DNA from: Firmicutes bacterium UBA3920
GTDB lineage: Bacteria; Bacillota; Clostridia; Caldicoprobacterales; Xylanivirgaceae
Direction of reading: 5' to 3'
DNA length: 48,507 nt
Assembly (NCBI GenBank): GCA_002386065.1
Contig: DGES01000129.1
Location: 74,938 to 123,444 of the forward strand
How positions within the stretch are numbered: the stretch's first letter is position 1; each line of letters starts with the position of its first letter. Below, one piece after another: positions 42,535 to 48,507 of this stretch. Both the position numbers and the translations under genes were made by a program. A model generated the notes under the pieces. That model did not search any database. It saw nothing but the letters and a program-made list of their open reading frames with translations, and had not been told where the DNA came from.

Positions 42535-43296
42535 ATGAAGGACTGTGTTGCAACAAAATATCAAGATATGGACGACGAAACCTTATTAGCTGAGTATTGT
42601 AAGACAAGAGATATAAAACTTAGAAATGAACTTGTAGAAAGATATCTATATATTGCAGAAATTTTATCTAAGAAATTTGCAAATAGAGGAGTAGAATATG
42701 ATGATCTATTTCAAGTTGCTTCCTTGGCTCTTATTAAAGCATTAGAAAGATATGATATAGAAAAAGGTTATAAATTTTCTAGTTATGCAACGCCTACTAT
42801 AATGGGAGAAATTAAAAATTATTTTAGAGATAAAAGTAGAATAATTCGTCTTCCACGTAGGGAAAGTGAGTATATAAAAAAGATGGATGCAGCCAACGAA
42901 TATTTGACAAATAAACTTGGCCGCTCACCAAAGCCTGAGGAAGTTGCTGAATATCTAAAGATTACAACTGAAGAAGTTCTTGAACTTATGGAGTCTAGGC
43001 ATTCAGCGAATACTGCCTCATTGGATTTTTATATAGACGACGATAATGAAACAGACCTCTTATCGATAATAGGACAAGAAGAAAAAAATTATGCTCTAAT
43101 AGAAAACAGAGATTTTATAGAACGAATGATGGATAAATTGGACGATACGGAAAAAAAAGTAATCCATGAAAGGTTTTATAATGGTAAGAGTCAGAGGGAG
43201 ATTGCAGAAGATATAGGAGTATCACAGATGTATATATCTCGAATGGAGAGAAGAATCCTAGATAAATTTAGGTTCTATTGGTACAAGGAGGATTAA
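42535..43296 (+). CDS. SigB/SigF/SigG family RNA polymerase sigma factor
   Basis: A 253-residue sigma-70 family factor of the SigB type. Region 2 includes YDDLFQVASLALIKALERYD and FSSYATPTIMGEIKNYFRDK, region 3 is LPRRESEYIKKMDAANEYL with GRSPKPEEVAEYL, and region 4 is KSQREIAEDIGVSQMYISRM. The IMGEIKNYFRDK signature marks the SigB/F/G group. Order RsbV-RsbW-sigma suggests a stress factor rather than sigF; it lacks a neighbouring spoVA or spoIIA sporulation context. Confidence 0.9.
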   Translation: MKDCVATKYQDMDDETLLAEYCKTRDIKLRNELVERYLYIAEILSKKFANRGVEYDDLFQVASLALIKALERYDIEKGYKFSSYATPTIMGEIKNYFRDKSRIIRLPRRESEYIKKMDAANEYLTNKLGRSPKPEEVAEYLKITTEEVLELMESRHSANTASLDFYIDDDNETDLLSIIGQEEKNYALIENRDFIERMMDKLDDTEKKVIHERFYNGKSQREIAEDIGVSQMYISRMERRILDKFRFYWYKED

Positions 43297-43397
43297 CAGA
43301 AAACAACATGTTTAAATAAAATTTATTAGTTTAAATATATTAAGAGAGAATAATTCTACTTTGTAGTTTCTTATTTTTATCTGGGAGGTAGGATTTT

Positions 43398-43811
43398 GTG
43401 AGATTGCTATTTGAAAAAAAGATCTTTGGCTACAATCCTAATACAGTGAAACATCTTATATCCGATATGATGGATTGCTTAAATAGATGGAATGAATTAG
43501 AAGAGGAAGAAGAATTTGAATTTAGATTAATATTAAATGAACTTATAGCAAATGGTATTATGCATGGTAATAAAAAGTGTGAACAAAAAGCACTTACTGC
43601 TTCCATTTATGAGGTAAATAGTGATACTGTATCTATATACATACAGGATGAAGGTATTGGTTTTAATTATCAAAAAATAATATGTGAGGAATGTATTCCA
43701 TATATGGAAGGTGGTAGAGGGCTTAAGATAATTATGGCCCTATGTGATGATATGGAATTTTCTTATAATGGTAGCCGAGTTAAAGTAAGTAAATCAGTTA
43801 AAAGGGAATAA
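43398..43811 (+). CDS. GHKL ATPase, RsbW-like serine kinase
   Basis: A 137-residue ATP-binding domain with all motifs intact: N-box LNELIANGIMHGN with Asn52, G1 box DEGIGF with Asp84 and G2 box EGGRGLKII (105-111). Such stand-alone domains are RsbW- or SpoIIAB-like serine kinases and anti-sigma factors. It begins 101 bases after the sigma gene, behind GGGAGG, with a GTG start. It may replace the kinase function missing in the RsbW homolog at 42142, or serve another partner-switch pathway. Confidence 0.85.
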   Translation: MRLLFEKKIFGYNPNTVKHLISDMMDCLNRWNELEEEEEFEFRLILNELIANGIMHGNKKCEQKALTASIYEVNSDTVSIYIQDEGIGFNYQKIICEECIPYMEGGRGLKIIMALCDDMEFSYNGSRVKVSKSVKRE

Positions 43812-43885
43812 ATAACTATGCATACATAGAAGGACTTTCAATCTTTCCATAGAATTTATTATATAAAAGGTAGGCTGAGAATTTT

Positions 43886-45097
43886 ATGTCAAATGGGATT
43901 ATAATTGGCAGACGGCGAATAAAGCCACGCTTTTTTATATTTTTATTTCTAGTAATTATATTAATTGTCTGTCTAGTTAAATCTTGTAATAAGCCTCCTG
44001 TTCCCTATACTCTTGAATCAGGTAGCATGAATTTAGAATATAGCTCAGATGCTATTTTAGTAAGGGATGAAGAGGTTTATACAGCTCCAGAATATGGTAG
44101 GGTAGTTTACTATATGCAAGAAGAGGAATATGTCTATAAAGATGATTTAATTGCTACTATATTTAAAGCAAACTACCAAGAAGAAAAGGTATATCAACTC
44201 TATAATATCCAAGAGAAAATAATAAATTATCAACAAGAGAATTTTCTCAAAAATATTACAGATAAGGATATAGAGAGCATTCAATCTAGGATAGATGAAT
44301 CTATATATAAGATTCAGACCCAGGTCAAAGATGGAGTATTGGAGGAACTTGCTACAAGTGAGAAAGAGTTCAGAAACTTACTTGAACAACGACAAAAGCT
44401 CATAGATAAAAAAACTATTCCTGATGGATATCTTAAAAAACTCTATGAGTATGAAGAGCAATTGACAAATCAGCTTAAAGAATGGAAAATTGATATTACG
44501 GCTCCAAGTGAAGGACTTATAAGCTATTATATTGATGGATTAGAGTTTGTTTTAAATTTTGCTGCGTTAGAAAAGATGAATATAAAGACTTATAAAGATC
44601 TAATAAATTGGGAGTTTTCCCATAATGACAATGATGCAAAATACGCAGAGGCTGACAGCCCTTTTTTTAGACTTATAAATCCAGAACGATGGTATATTGT
44701 ATGTGAAGTTGATTATCCTAAAATTTTCTTTACAGAAGAAGAAAAGATATCAATTTACTTTTTAGACTTTGAAGATAAAATGTTAGAAGGTAAAGTAAGT
44801 AGACTAGTTCAAGGAAATAATACATTTTTAATTATTATAGAATTTGATAAAGATATTGAAGATTTTCTCAATATAAGAAATACTAATATAAAATTAAGTA
44901 AGACGGTATCAGGGCTTAAAATACCTAAGGAAGCACTTGTAGATAAAAAAGGTAAAACGGGTGTCCTAAAAATGAATAGTGAGGATATGAAATTTATAAG
45001 TTTTGATATAATTGCCGAGTCAGAAGATGAAGATTTTGTTATAATAGATAGAAACACTACTCCTCTTAAAGAGGATGATATTATAAAGCTAAAATAG
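43886..45097 (+). CDS. HlyD-like membrane-anchored protein
   Basis: A 403-residue protein with one N-terminal helix (about residues 14-33) and a long extracytoplasmic part. A biotinyl-lipoyl-like hairpin half (AILVRDEEVYTAPEYGRVV, then EEYVYKDDLIATIF), an alpha-helical coiled coil (about 100-195) and a second half with DITAPSEGLISYYIDG give the architecture of membrane-fusion proteins. No transporter partner is next to it. In clostridia this gene (HlyD family) stands before ylmE and sepF, so a role in cell-envelope growth is possible. The ribosome site is weak. Confidence 0.75.
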   Translation: MSNGIIIGRRRIKPRFFIFLFLVIILIVCLVKSCNKPPVPYTLESGSMNLEYSSDAILVRDEEVYTAPEYGRVVYYMQEEEYVYKDDLIATIFKANYQEEKVYQLYNIQEKIINYQQENFLKNITDKDIESIQSRIDESIYKIQTQVKDGVLEELATSEKEFRNLLEQRQKLIDKKTIPDGYLKKLYEYEEQLTNQLKEWKIDITAPSEGLISYYIDGLEFVLNFAALEKMNIKTYKDLINWEFSHNDNDAKYAEADSPFFRLINPERWYIVCEVDYPKIFFTEEEKISIYFLDFEDKMLEGKVSRLVQGNNTFLIIIEFDKDIEDFLNIRNTNIKLSKTVSGLKIPKEALVDKKGKTGVLKMNSEDMKFISFDIIAESEDEDFVIIDRNTTPLKEDDIIKLK

Positions 45098-45129
45098 TAC
45101 GTGAACTTATAGAGGTGACTAGTTATAAT

Positions 45130-45816
45130 ATGGATATAGAAAAAAATCTTAATATTGTGTTAGATAGGGTAAACAAAGCGGCAAACAGATCAGGAAGGAA
45201 TGTAGATGATATTCATATTGTAGCCGTGACTAAAAATGTAGATATAAAAAATATATTGGAAGCCATAAATTTAGGGGTTCGCAATATTGGAGAAAATAGG
45301 GCACAAGAATTAAGAGAAAAATATCGGCTTATAAAACAACCTGTTAATTGGCATTTTATAGGCAGACTGCAATCAAATAAAGTAAAGTATATAGTGGATA
45401 AAGTAGCTCTTATTCACTCTCTTGATAGGTTATCATTAGCAAAAGAATTGGACAAGCGGGGTAGGAAAATAGATAGGATAGTACCTGTATTAGTACAGGT
45501 AAATATAGCAAAAGAACCTACAAAAGGAGGTGTGTTAGAAGAAGAAGTTTTTCCATTTATTGAGCAAATTTCAAATTTAAAGAATATAAAGATAAAAGGC
45601 TTTATGACAATTGCCCCACATACATCTAATGAAGAAAAATTACGTACTTGTTTTTCTAGGCTGAGAGAACTATACGAAAGCGTCAACAAAAAGCAGTATA
45701 AAAATGTGGATATGCAATATCTCTCCATGGGTATGACAAATGATTTTGAGATTGCAATAGAAGAAGGTTCAAATATGATACGTATAGGTAGGGCGTTATT
45801 TGGAGAAAGAATATAA
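45130..45816 (+). CDS. ylmE: YggS/YlmE family pyridoxal-phosphate protein
   Basis: A 228-residue PLP-binding protein (PLPBP) with the TIM-barrel fold of alanine racemase. VAVTKNVD carries the PLP lysine, NIGENRAQEL follows, WHFIGRLQSNKVK and MSMGMTNDFEIAIEEGSNMIRIG (in part) are conserved. It helps vitamin B6 homeostasis and has no catalytic role. ylmE leads the ylmE-sepF-ylmG-ylmH-divIVA group known from Gram-positives. A GTG at 45115 lies within GAGGTG; the ATG at 45130 gives the family N-terminus. Confidence 0.92.
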   Translation: MDIEKNLNIVLDRVNKAANRSGRNVDDIHIVAVTKNVDIKNILEAINLGVRNIGENRAQELREKYRLIKQPVNWHFIGRLQSNKVKYIVDKVALIHSLDRLSLAKELDKRGRKIDRIVPVLVQVNIAKEPTKGGVLEEEVFPFIEQISNLKNIKIKGFMTIAPHTSNEEKLRTCFSRLRELYESVNKKQYKNVDMQYLSMGMTNDFEIAIEEGSNMIRIGRALFGERI

Positions 45817-45829
45817 AGGAGGAGGTCAA

Positions 45830-46306
45830 ATGGCGAATACTATGTTTAATAAAATATTAAATTTTATTGGATTAGAGGAAAATGTATTAGAAGATGATAT
45901 GTTAGAAGATGAATATGAACAGGATTATTATTTTGGAGAAGAACCTGAATCCAAGGTAAAAACAAAGACAAAGAAGGGTAAAGTAGTGAATATACATTCA
46001 AATCCATATGTAAAAGTAATGGTATATCAACCTTTTTCATATGATGATACACAGACAATTGTAGATAATTTAAAAAGCAGAAAGCCAATAATTGTAAATC
46101 TAGAGGCCCTTGATGTAGAACTTGCTCAGAGAGTTTTGGATTTCATGAGTGGTGCTGTATATGCATTAGATGGTTCTATACATAAAGTATCAAGAGGAAT
46201 ATTTGTACTTGCCCCTAGCAATGTAGATATAAGCGGTGATATTCCGGAAGAATTGAGGGGAAAAAGTTTTTTTACTTTGGATAATGATGAAGTGGATATA
46301 AAATAA
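45830..46306 (+). CDS. sepF: Cell division protein SepF
   Basis: A 158-residue SepF: an N-terminal amphipathic membrane-binding helix (MFNKILNFIGL), an acidic linker with repeated LEDD/LEDE, and the SepF/DUF552 core with YQPFSYDDTQTIVDNLKSRKP, RVLDFMSGAVYALDGSI and FVLAPSNVDIS. SepF anchors and bundles FtsZ at the septum in Gram-positives. AAAGGAGGAGG lies just before the ATG at 45830, which excludes upstream in-frame codons. Confidence 0.95.
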   Translation: MANTMFNKILNFIGLEENVLEDDMLEDEYEQDYYFGEEPESKVKTKTKKGKVVNIHSNPYVKVMVYQPFSYDDTQTIVDNLKSRKPIIVNLEALDVELAQRVLDFMSGAVYALDGSIHKVSRGIFVLAPSNVDISGDIPEELRGKSFFTLDNDEVDIK

Positions 46307-46318
46307 GGAGGCAATAAT

Positions 46319-46609
46319 TTGGGCGATCAAATTCTAGCATCTATCTTACAAGGCGTTATATGGTTTTTAAATATATTTACATGGTTAATAGTAATAAATG
46401 CCCTACTTTCTTGGATTATGACACCTAAACATCCAATAAGGATTTTTATAGGTCGAATCGTGGAACCCTTTATTGCACCATTTAGAAAGCTTACAGAAGG
46501 GTTCCGTTCACCTACTTTTCCAGTTGATTTTTCACCATTATTCGCCTATATTGCTTTACAAATCATTATTATGTTATTAGAACGATTGCAATATTTAGTA
46601 ATGTTTTAG
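46319..46609 (+). CDS. ylmG: YggT family membrane protein (YlmG)
   Basis: A 96-residue protein with two hydrophobic segments (about 8-30 and 70-92) flanking RIVEPFIAPFRKL, the YggT signature. The family is linked to osmotic shock resistance and, in plants and cyanobacteria, nucleoid or chloroplast division. Start is TTG 7 bases after AAGGAGG. Part of the sepF-divIVA group. Confidence 0.92.
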   Translation: MGDQILASILQGVIWFLNIFTWLIVINALLSWIMTPKHPIRIFIGRIVEPFIAPFRKLTEGFRSPTFPVDFSPLFAYIALQIIIMLLERLQYLVMF

Positions 46610-46621
46610 CTGATATTGGCT

Positions 46622-47386
46622 ATGAATAACAAGCAAAGAGAATATCTATACGCTTCTATAGAAGATAACATAATGAAAGCAGATAGGCGTTTAATACCTG
46701 TATATACAAATTTTTTTAATCTAGTAGAACAGAAAAATATTGAAAATTTTTTAATAAATTACGATAGTATTAGATATTTAAAACTTGGAGGACATAAGTA
46801 CGCTGAGAGATGTCTGTTTTGCATTTACTCAATTTTTATTGAGTATGACATAGATTATTATGTACCACCTATAAAGGTTTTAACCATTAGTTGGGATGAG
46901 AGATATTATAGTATAGGACATCGTGATGTGTTAGGTGCAATTTTAGGATTAGGAATAAAAAGGGATATAGTTGGCGATATTATAATAGACGGCAGTGTGG
47001 CTAATGTATTTGTCGTGGAAAATATTTCAGAGTTTATTGTCAAACATCTTATAAAGATTGGCTCGGCTTCGGTGGAGGTTAGATGTCATAACACAGATGA
47101 AATAAAAGTTAAAGGTCCAGATATTAAAATTATAAAAGCAGTTATACCATCTAAAAGGCTTGATTGTATAGTTAGCGCCGGCTTTGGTATATCTCGAACT
47201 AAGAGTGTCAACATAATAAAATCTGGTCGTGTAATGGTCAATTGGGAAGTACATACTAAACCATCTTATGTCATAGAATCTGGAGATATGATAACAATAC
47301 GTGGTATGGGTAGAATAAGATATAAAGATGTCATGAGGAGAACTAAAAAAGACAGATTATTGGTAAAGATAGAACGATACATTTAG
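46622..47386 (+). CDS. ylmH: YlmH-type S4 domain RNA-binding protein
   Basis: A 254-residue protein: an N-terminal domain, a middle YlmH domain (ISWDERYYSIGHRDVLGAIL, GLGIKRDIVGDI) and a C-terminal S4 domain (SKRLDCIVSAGFGISRTKSV, then GRVMVNWEVH). In Firmicutes YlmH binds RNA and has been associated with ribosome rescue and with division. A TTG at 46616 is also in frame; neither has a clear ribosome site, so the start is uncertain by two codons. Confidence 0.92.
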   Translation: MNNKQREYLYASIEDNIMKADRRLIPVYTNFFNLVEQKNIENFLINYDSIRYLKLGGHKYAERCLFCIYSIFIEYDIDYYVPPIKVLTISWDERYYSIGHRDVLGAILGLGIKRDIVGDIIIDGSVANVFVVENISEFIVKHLIKIGSASVEVRCHNTDEIKVKGPDIKIIKAVIPSKRLDCIVSAGFGISRTKSVNIIKSGRVMVNWEVHTKPSYVIESGDMITIRGMGRIRYKDVMRRTKKDRLLVKIERYI

Positions 47387-47402
47387 AGGAGGATGTCACA
47401 AT

Positions 47403-47867
47403 ATGGGTCTCACTCCGATAGATATATATAATAAAGAATTTTCAAGAGTTTTAAGGGGATATAGTGAAGATGAGGTAGATGAATTTTTAGATGAAGTTAT
47501 GGAAGAATTCGAAAAACTATATAAAGAAAACTTAGACATGAAAGATGCATTAACTGCTTTAAAAGAACAGATGGATAGTTACAAAACTATGGAAGCCACA
47601 CTCAAAGAAACTTTAGTAACAGCTCAGCAAACGGCAGATGAAGTGATAGCAACTGGTCAAAAAAAAGCTGATTTAATTATAGAACAAGCCGAAGATAGGG
47701 CAAATAGAATAATTGAAGAAGCAAATAGAGAAGTTATAATGCTAAAAAAGGAATATGAGGAAATAAAGAGACAAATGCAAATATTCAAAGGAAGATTTAA
47801 GACATTACTTACTACTCAACTTGAAATGTTAGACGCTGAAAAGATAGATCTAAATGAAGAAGATTAA
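47403..47867 (+). CDS. divIVA: DivIVA domain protein
   Basis: A 154-residue DivIVA: the N-terminal lipid-binding domain has TPIDIYNKEFSRVLRGYSEDEVDEFLDEV (here in the first 35 residues), followed by heptad-repeat coiled coil (about 35-140). It recognises negatively curved membrane at septa and poles and recruits division or chromosome-anchoring factors. The hallmark YSEDEVDEFLDEV is intact. GAGGAGG precedes the ATG. Ends a five-gene division/growth group. Confidence 0.94.
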   Translation: MGLTPIDIYNKEFSRVLRGYSEDEVDEFLDEVMEEFEKLYKENLDMKDALTALKEQMDSYKTMEATLKETLVTAQQTADEVIATGQKKADLIIEQAEDRANRIIEEANREVIMLKKEYEEIKRQMQIFKGRFKTLLTTQLEMLDAEKIDLNEED

Positions 47868-47876
47868 AATATGGGG

Positions 47877-47913
47877 GATATACATATATTAGATGTATAT
47901 CTTCTTTTATTTT
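47877..47913 (+). terminator. Terminator after divIVA
   Basis: GATATACAT (47877-47885) and ATGTATATC (47893-47901) form a 9-bp hairpin with a 7-base loop, followed by a T-rich tail. Confidence 0.65.
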
Positions 47914-47963
47914 GTGTATTATTCTCCTTATAAAGTTAATACTATTACAGAAAGGAGACAAAT

Positions 47964-48242
47964 GTGGATAGAGCAGATAGAGAAGTGAAAAAGATAAGGG
48001 AATTGGCAAATACACTTGAAAAGATGAAGTTTGGTGACTATGTTGAATATCTAGGCAATACAAAAAGAGTATTGATAACTAATTTTATATCAGGTCTAGC
48101 AAGAGGATTGGGAATGGCTATAGGTTTTTCTATCTTAGGAGCTATTACCATATATTTTCTTACAAAGCTAGCTAATAAGAATCTTCCCATAATAGGCAAA
48201 TTTATTACTGAAATTGTAAAGATAGTACAGGACAATCTTTAG
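47964..48242 (+). CDS. DUF5665 family small membrane protein
   Basis: A 92-residue protein: an N-terminal charged helix (about residues 1-20), VEYLGNTKRVLITNFISGLARGLGMAIGFSI with a first hydrophobic segment and a second near residues 58-70. The pattern YLxNxKR...NFxxGxARGxGxAIG is that of DUF5665, of unknown function. GTG start 6 bases after AAAGGAG; an ATG two bases earlier is out of frame. It follows the divIVA terminator. Confidence 0.75.
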   Translation: MDRADREVKKIRELANTLEKMKFGDYVEYLGNTKRVLITNFISGLARGLGMAIGFSILGAITIYFLTKLANKNLPIIGKFITEIVKIVQDNL

Positions 48243-48244
48243 AG

Positions 48245-48490
48245 ATGGAGGAAAAGTATGAAGAAATATCTCTCTATCCACCATTTGAAAGGACAAATTT
48301 CGATGATACAGATCATATATCATATGATGGAGAAGATGTATGGCAAGATGTTGCTCAATATAATAAAACTGAAAATTTGACATTAGATTGGTATGATAAT
48401 GATTTATATGATAATAAGACGATGGATAAAAAGCAAGACATAGAGGATATAACAGATGAGCAATACAAAGCTCAGTTACCAGAGGACTAA
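48245..48490 (+). CDS. Protein resembling the C-terminal half of YteA/YlyA (TraR/DksA-like)
   Basis: An 81-residue acidic protein. LYPPFERTNFDDTDHISYDGEDVWQDVAQY (near residues 10-40) resembles the C-terminal segment of the Firmicutes YteA/YlyA group (PPFxRSFxDxTDYxxYDGEDxWQDVARY). In those proteins an N-terminal helical part and a C4 zinc finger come first; here both are missing and the frame is closed by a stop at 48209-48211. It begins 2 bases after the DUF5665 stop without a clear ribosome site before the ATG, so coupling is likely. YlyA is encoded after divIVA in B. subtilis, which supports the relation. Confidence 0.6.
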   Translation: MEEKYEEISLYPPFERTNFDDTDHISYDGEDVWQDVAQYNKTENLTLDWYDNDLYDNKTMDKKQDIEDITDEQYKAQLPED

Positions 48491-48507
48491 CTATAAACTC
48501 CCTTAAG

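Noticed and set aside
42535..43296. Reading the sigma module as spoIIAA-spoIIAB-sigF
   Set aside because: The order fits, but the anti-sigma protein aligns with RsbW and lacks the SpoIIAB ATP motifs, and the neighbourhood is not the dacF-spoIIA-spoVA one. SigB-type is the better reading, though not certain.
1..48507. Mobile elements, prophage genes or CRISPR arrays
   Set aside because: No transposase, integrase, phage structural gene, terminal repeat or regularly spaced repeat was seen on either strand; gene content and order are those of a core chromosome.

Overview
This window looks like a chromosomal segment of a low-GC, endospore-forming, probably anaerobic member of the Bacillota (class Clostridia). 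The evidence is the dense set of sporulation genes (spoIIIAF-AH, spoIVB, spo0A, spoIIM, gerW/ytfJ, two D,D-carboxypeptidases), the AT-rich codon use, frequent TTG/GTG starts behind strong AGGAGG sites, a sodium-pump decarboxylase locus and the typical Firmicutes gene order around recN, scpAB, cmk and divIVA. I see no insertion sequence, prophage, CRISPR array or recent-transfer signature; nearly all genes lie on the + strand.

Layout: (1) 1-3022: the end of the spoIIIA operon, then an Asp23 envelope-stress cluster (Asp23, AmaP, DUF2273). (2) 3049-15230: a long housekeeping run nusB, a TsaD-like paralog, folD, xseA, xseB, polyprenyl synthase, a YuiD-type membrane protein, a large structured RNA with its partner membrane protein, then dxs, tlyA, nadK, argR and recN, closed by a perfect 50-nt palindromic terminator. 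The RNA at about 8187-8767 sits in the conserved context of OLE RNA (ornate, large, extremophilic) and is followed directly by an OapA-like gene. It has its own consensus-like promoter and its two ends form a perfect 10-bp helix. (3) 15447-18500: spoIVB, spo0A, spoIIM. (4) 18850-27420: an ACT/DUF711 pair, purine nucleoside phosphorylase, dacF-like, scpA-scpB, DUF2953, gerW, a second dac gene, rluB and a GNAT-like gene. (5) 27635-32693: a five-gene biotin-dependent, sodium-translocating decarboxylase locus (mmdA, gamma, biotin carrier, beta, 5S/OadA-like subunit), closed by a palindromic terminator shared with a convergent unknown gene that has an RNase HII-like N-terminal motif and a zinc-ribbon-like tail. 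(6) 33484-39768: surE, an RpiR regulator, then a HutP-family gene, aroH, cmk, plsC and an ispH-rpsA fusion. (7) 39993-41564: a lone cheR and, on the - strand, a seven-gene tRNA operon with promoter and terminator. (8) 41819-43811: an RsbV/RsbW/SigB-type sigma module in which the RsbW homolog has lost its ATP-binding motifs while a second, intact GHKL kinase-like gene lies downstream. (9) 43886-48490: an HlyD-like protein and the ylmE-sepF-ylmG-ylmH-divIVA division/growth cluster, followed by DUF5665 and a protein resembling only the C-terminal half of YteA/YlyA proteins.

The most rewarding places to look are the OLE-like RNA and its promoter, the ATP-site-less RsbW with the separate intact kinase, an in-frame internal Shine-Dalgarno/ATG at the domain junction of the IspH-S1 fusion, the shared-biotin-carrier decarboxylase locus, and the RNase HII-like/zinc-ribbon orphan gene. 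All family assignments are from reading the sequence; no database search was run.
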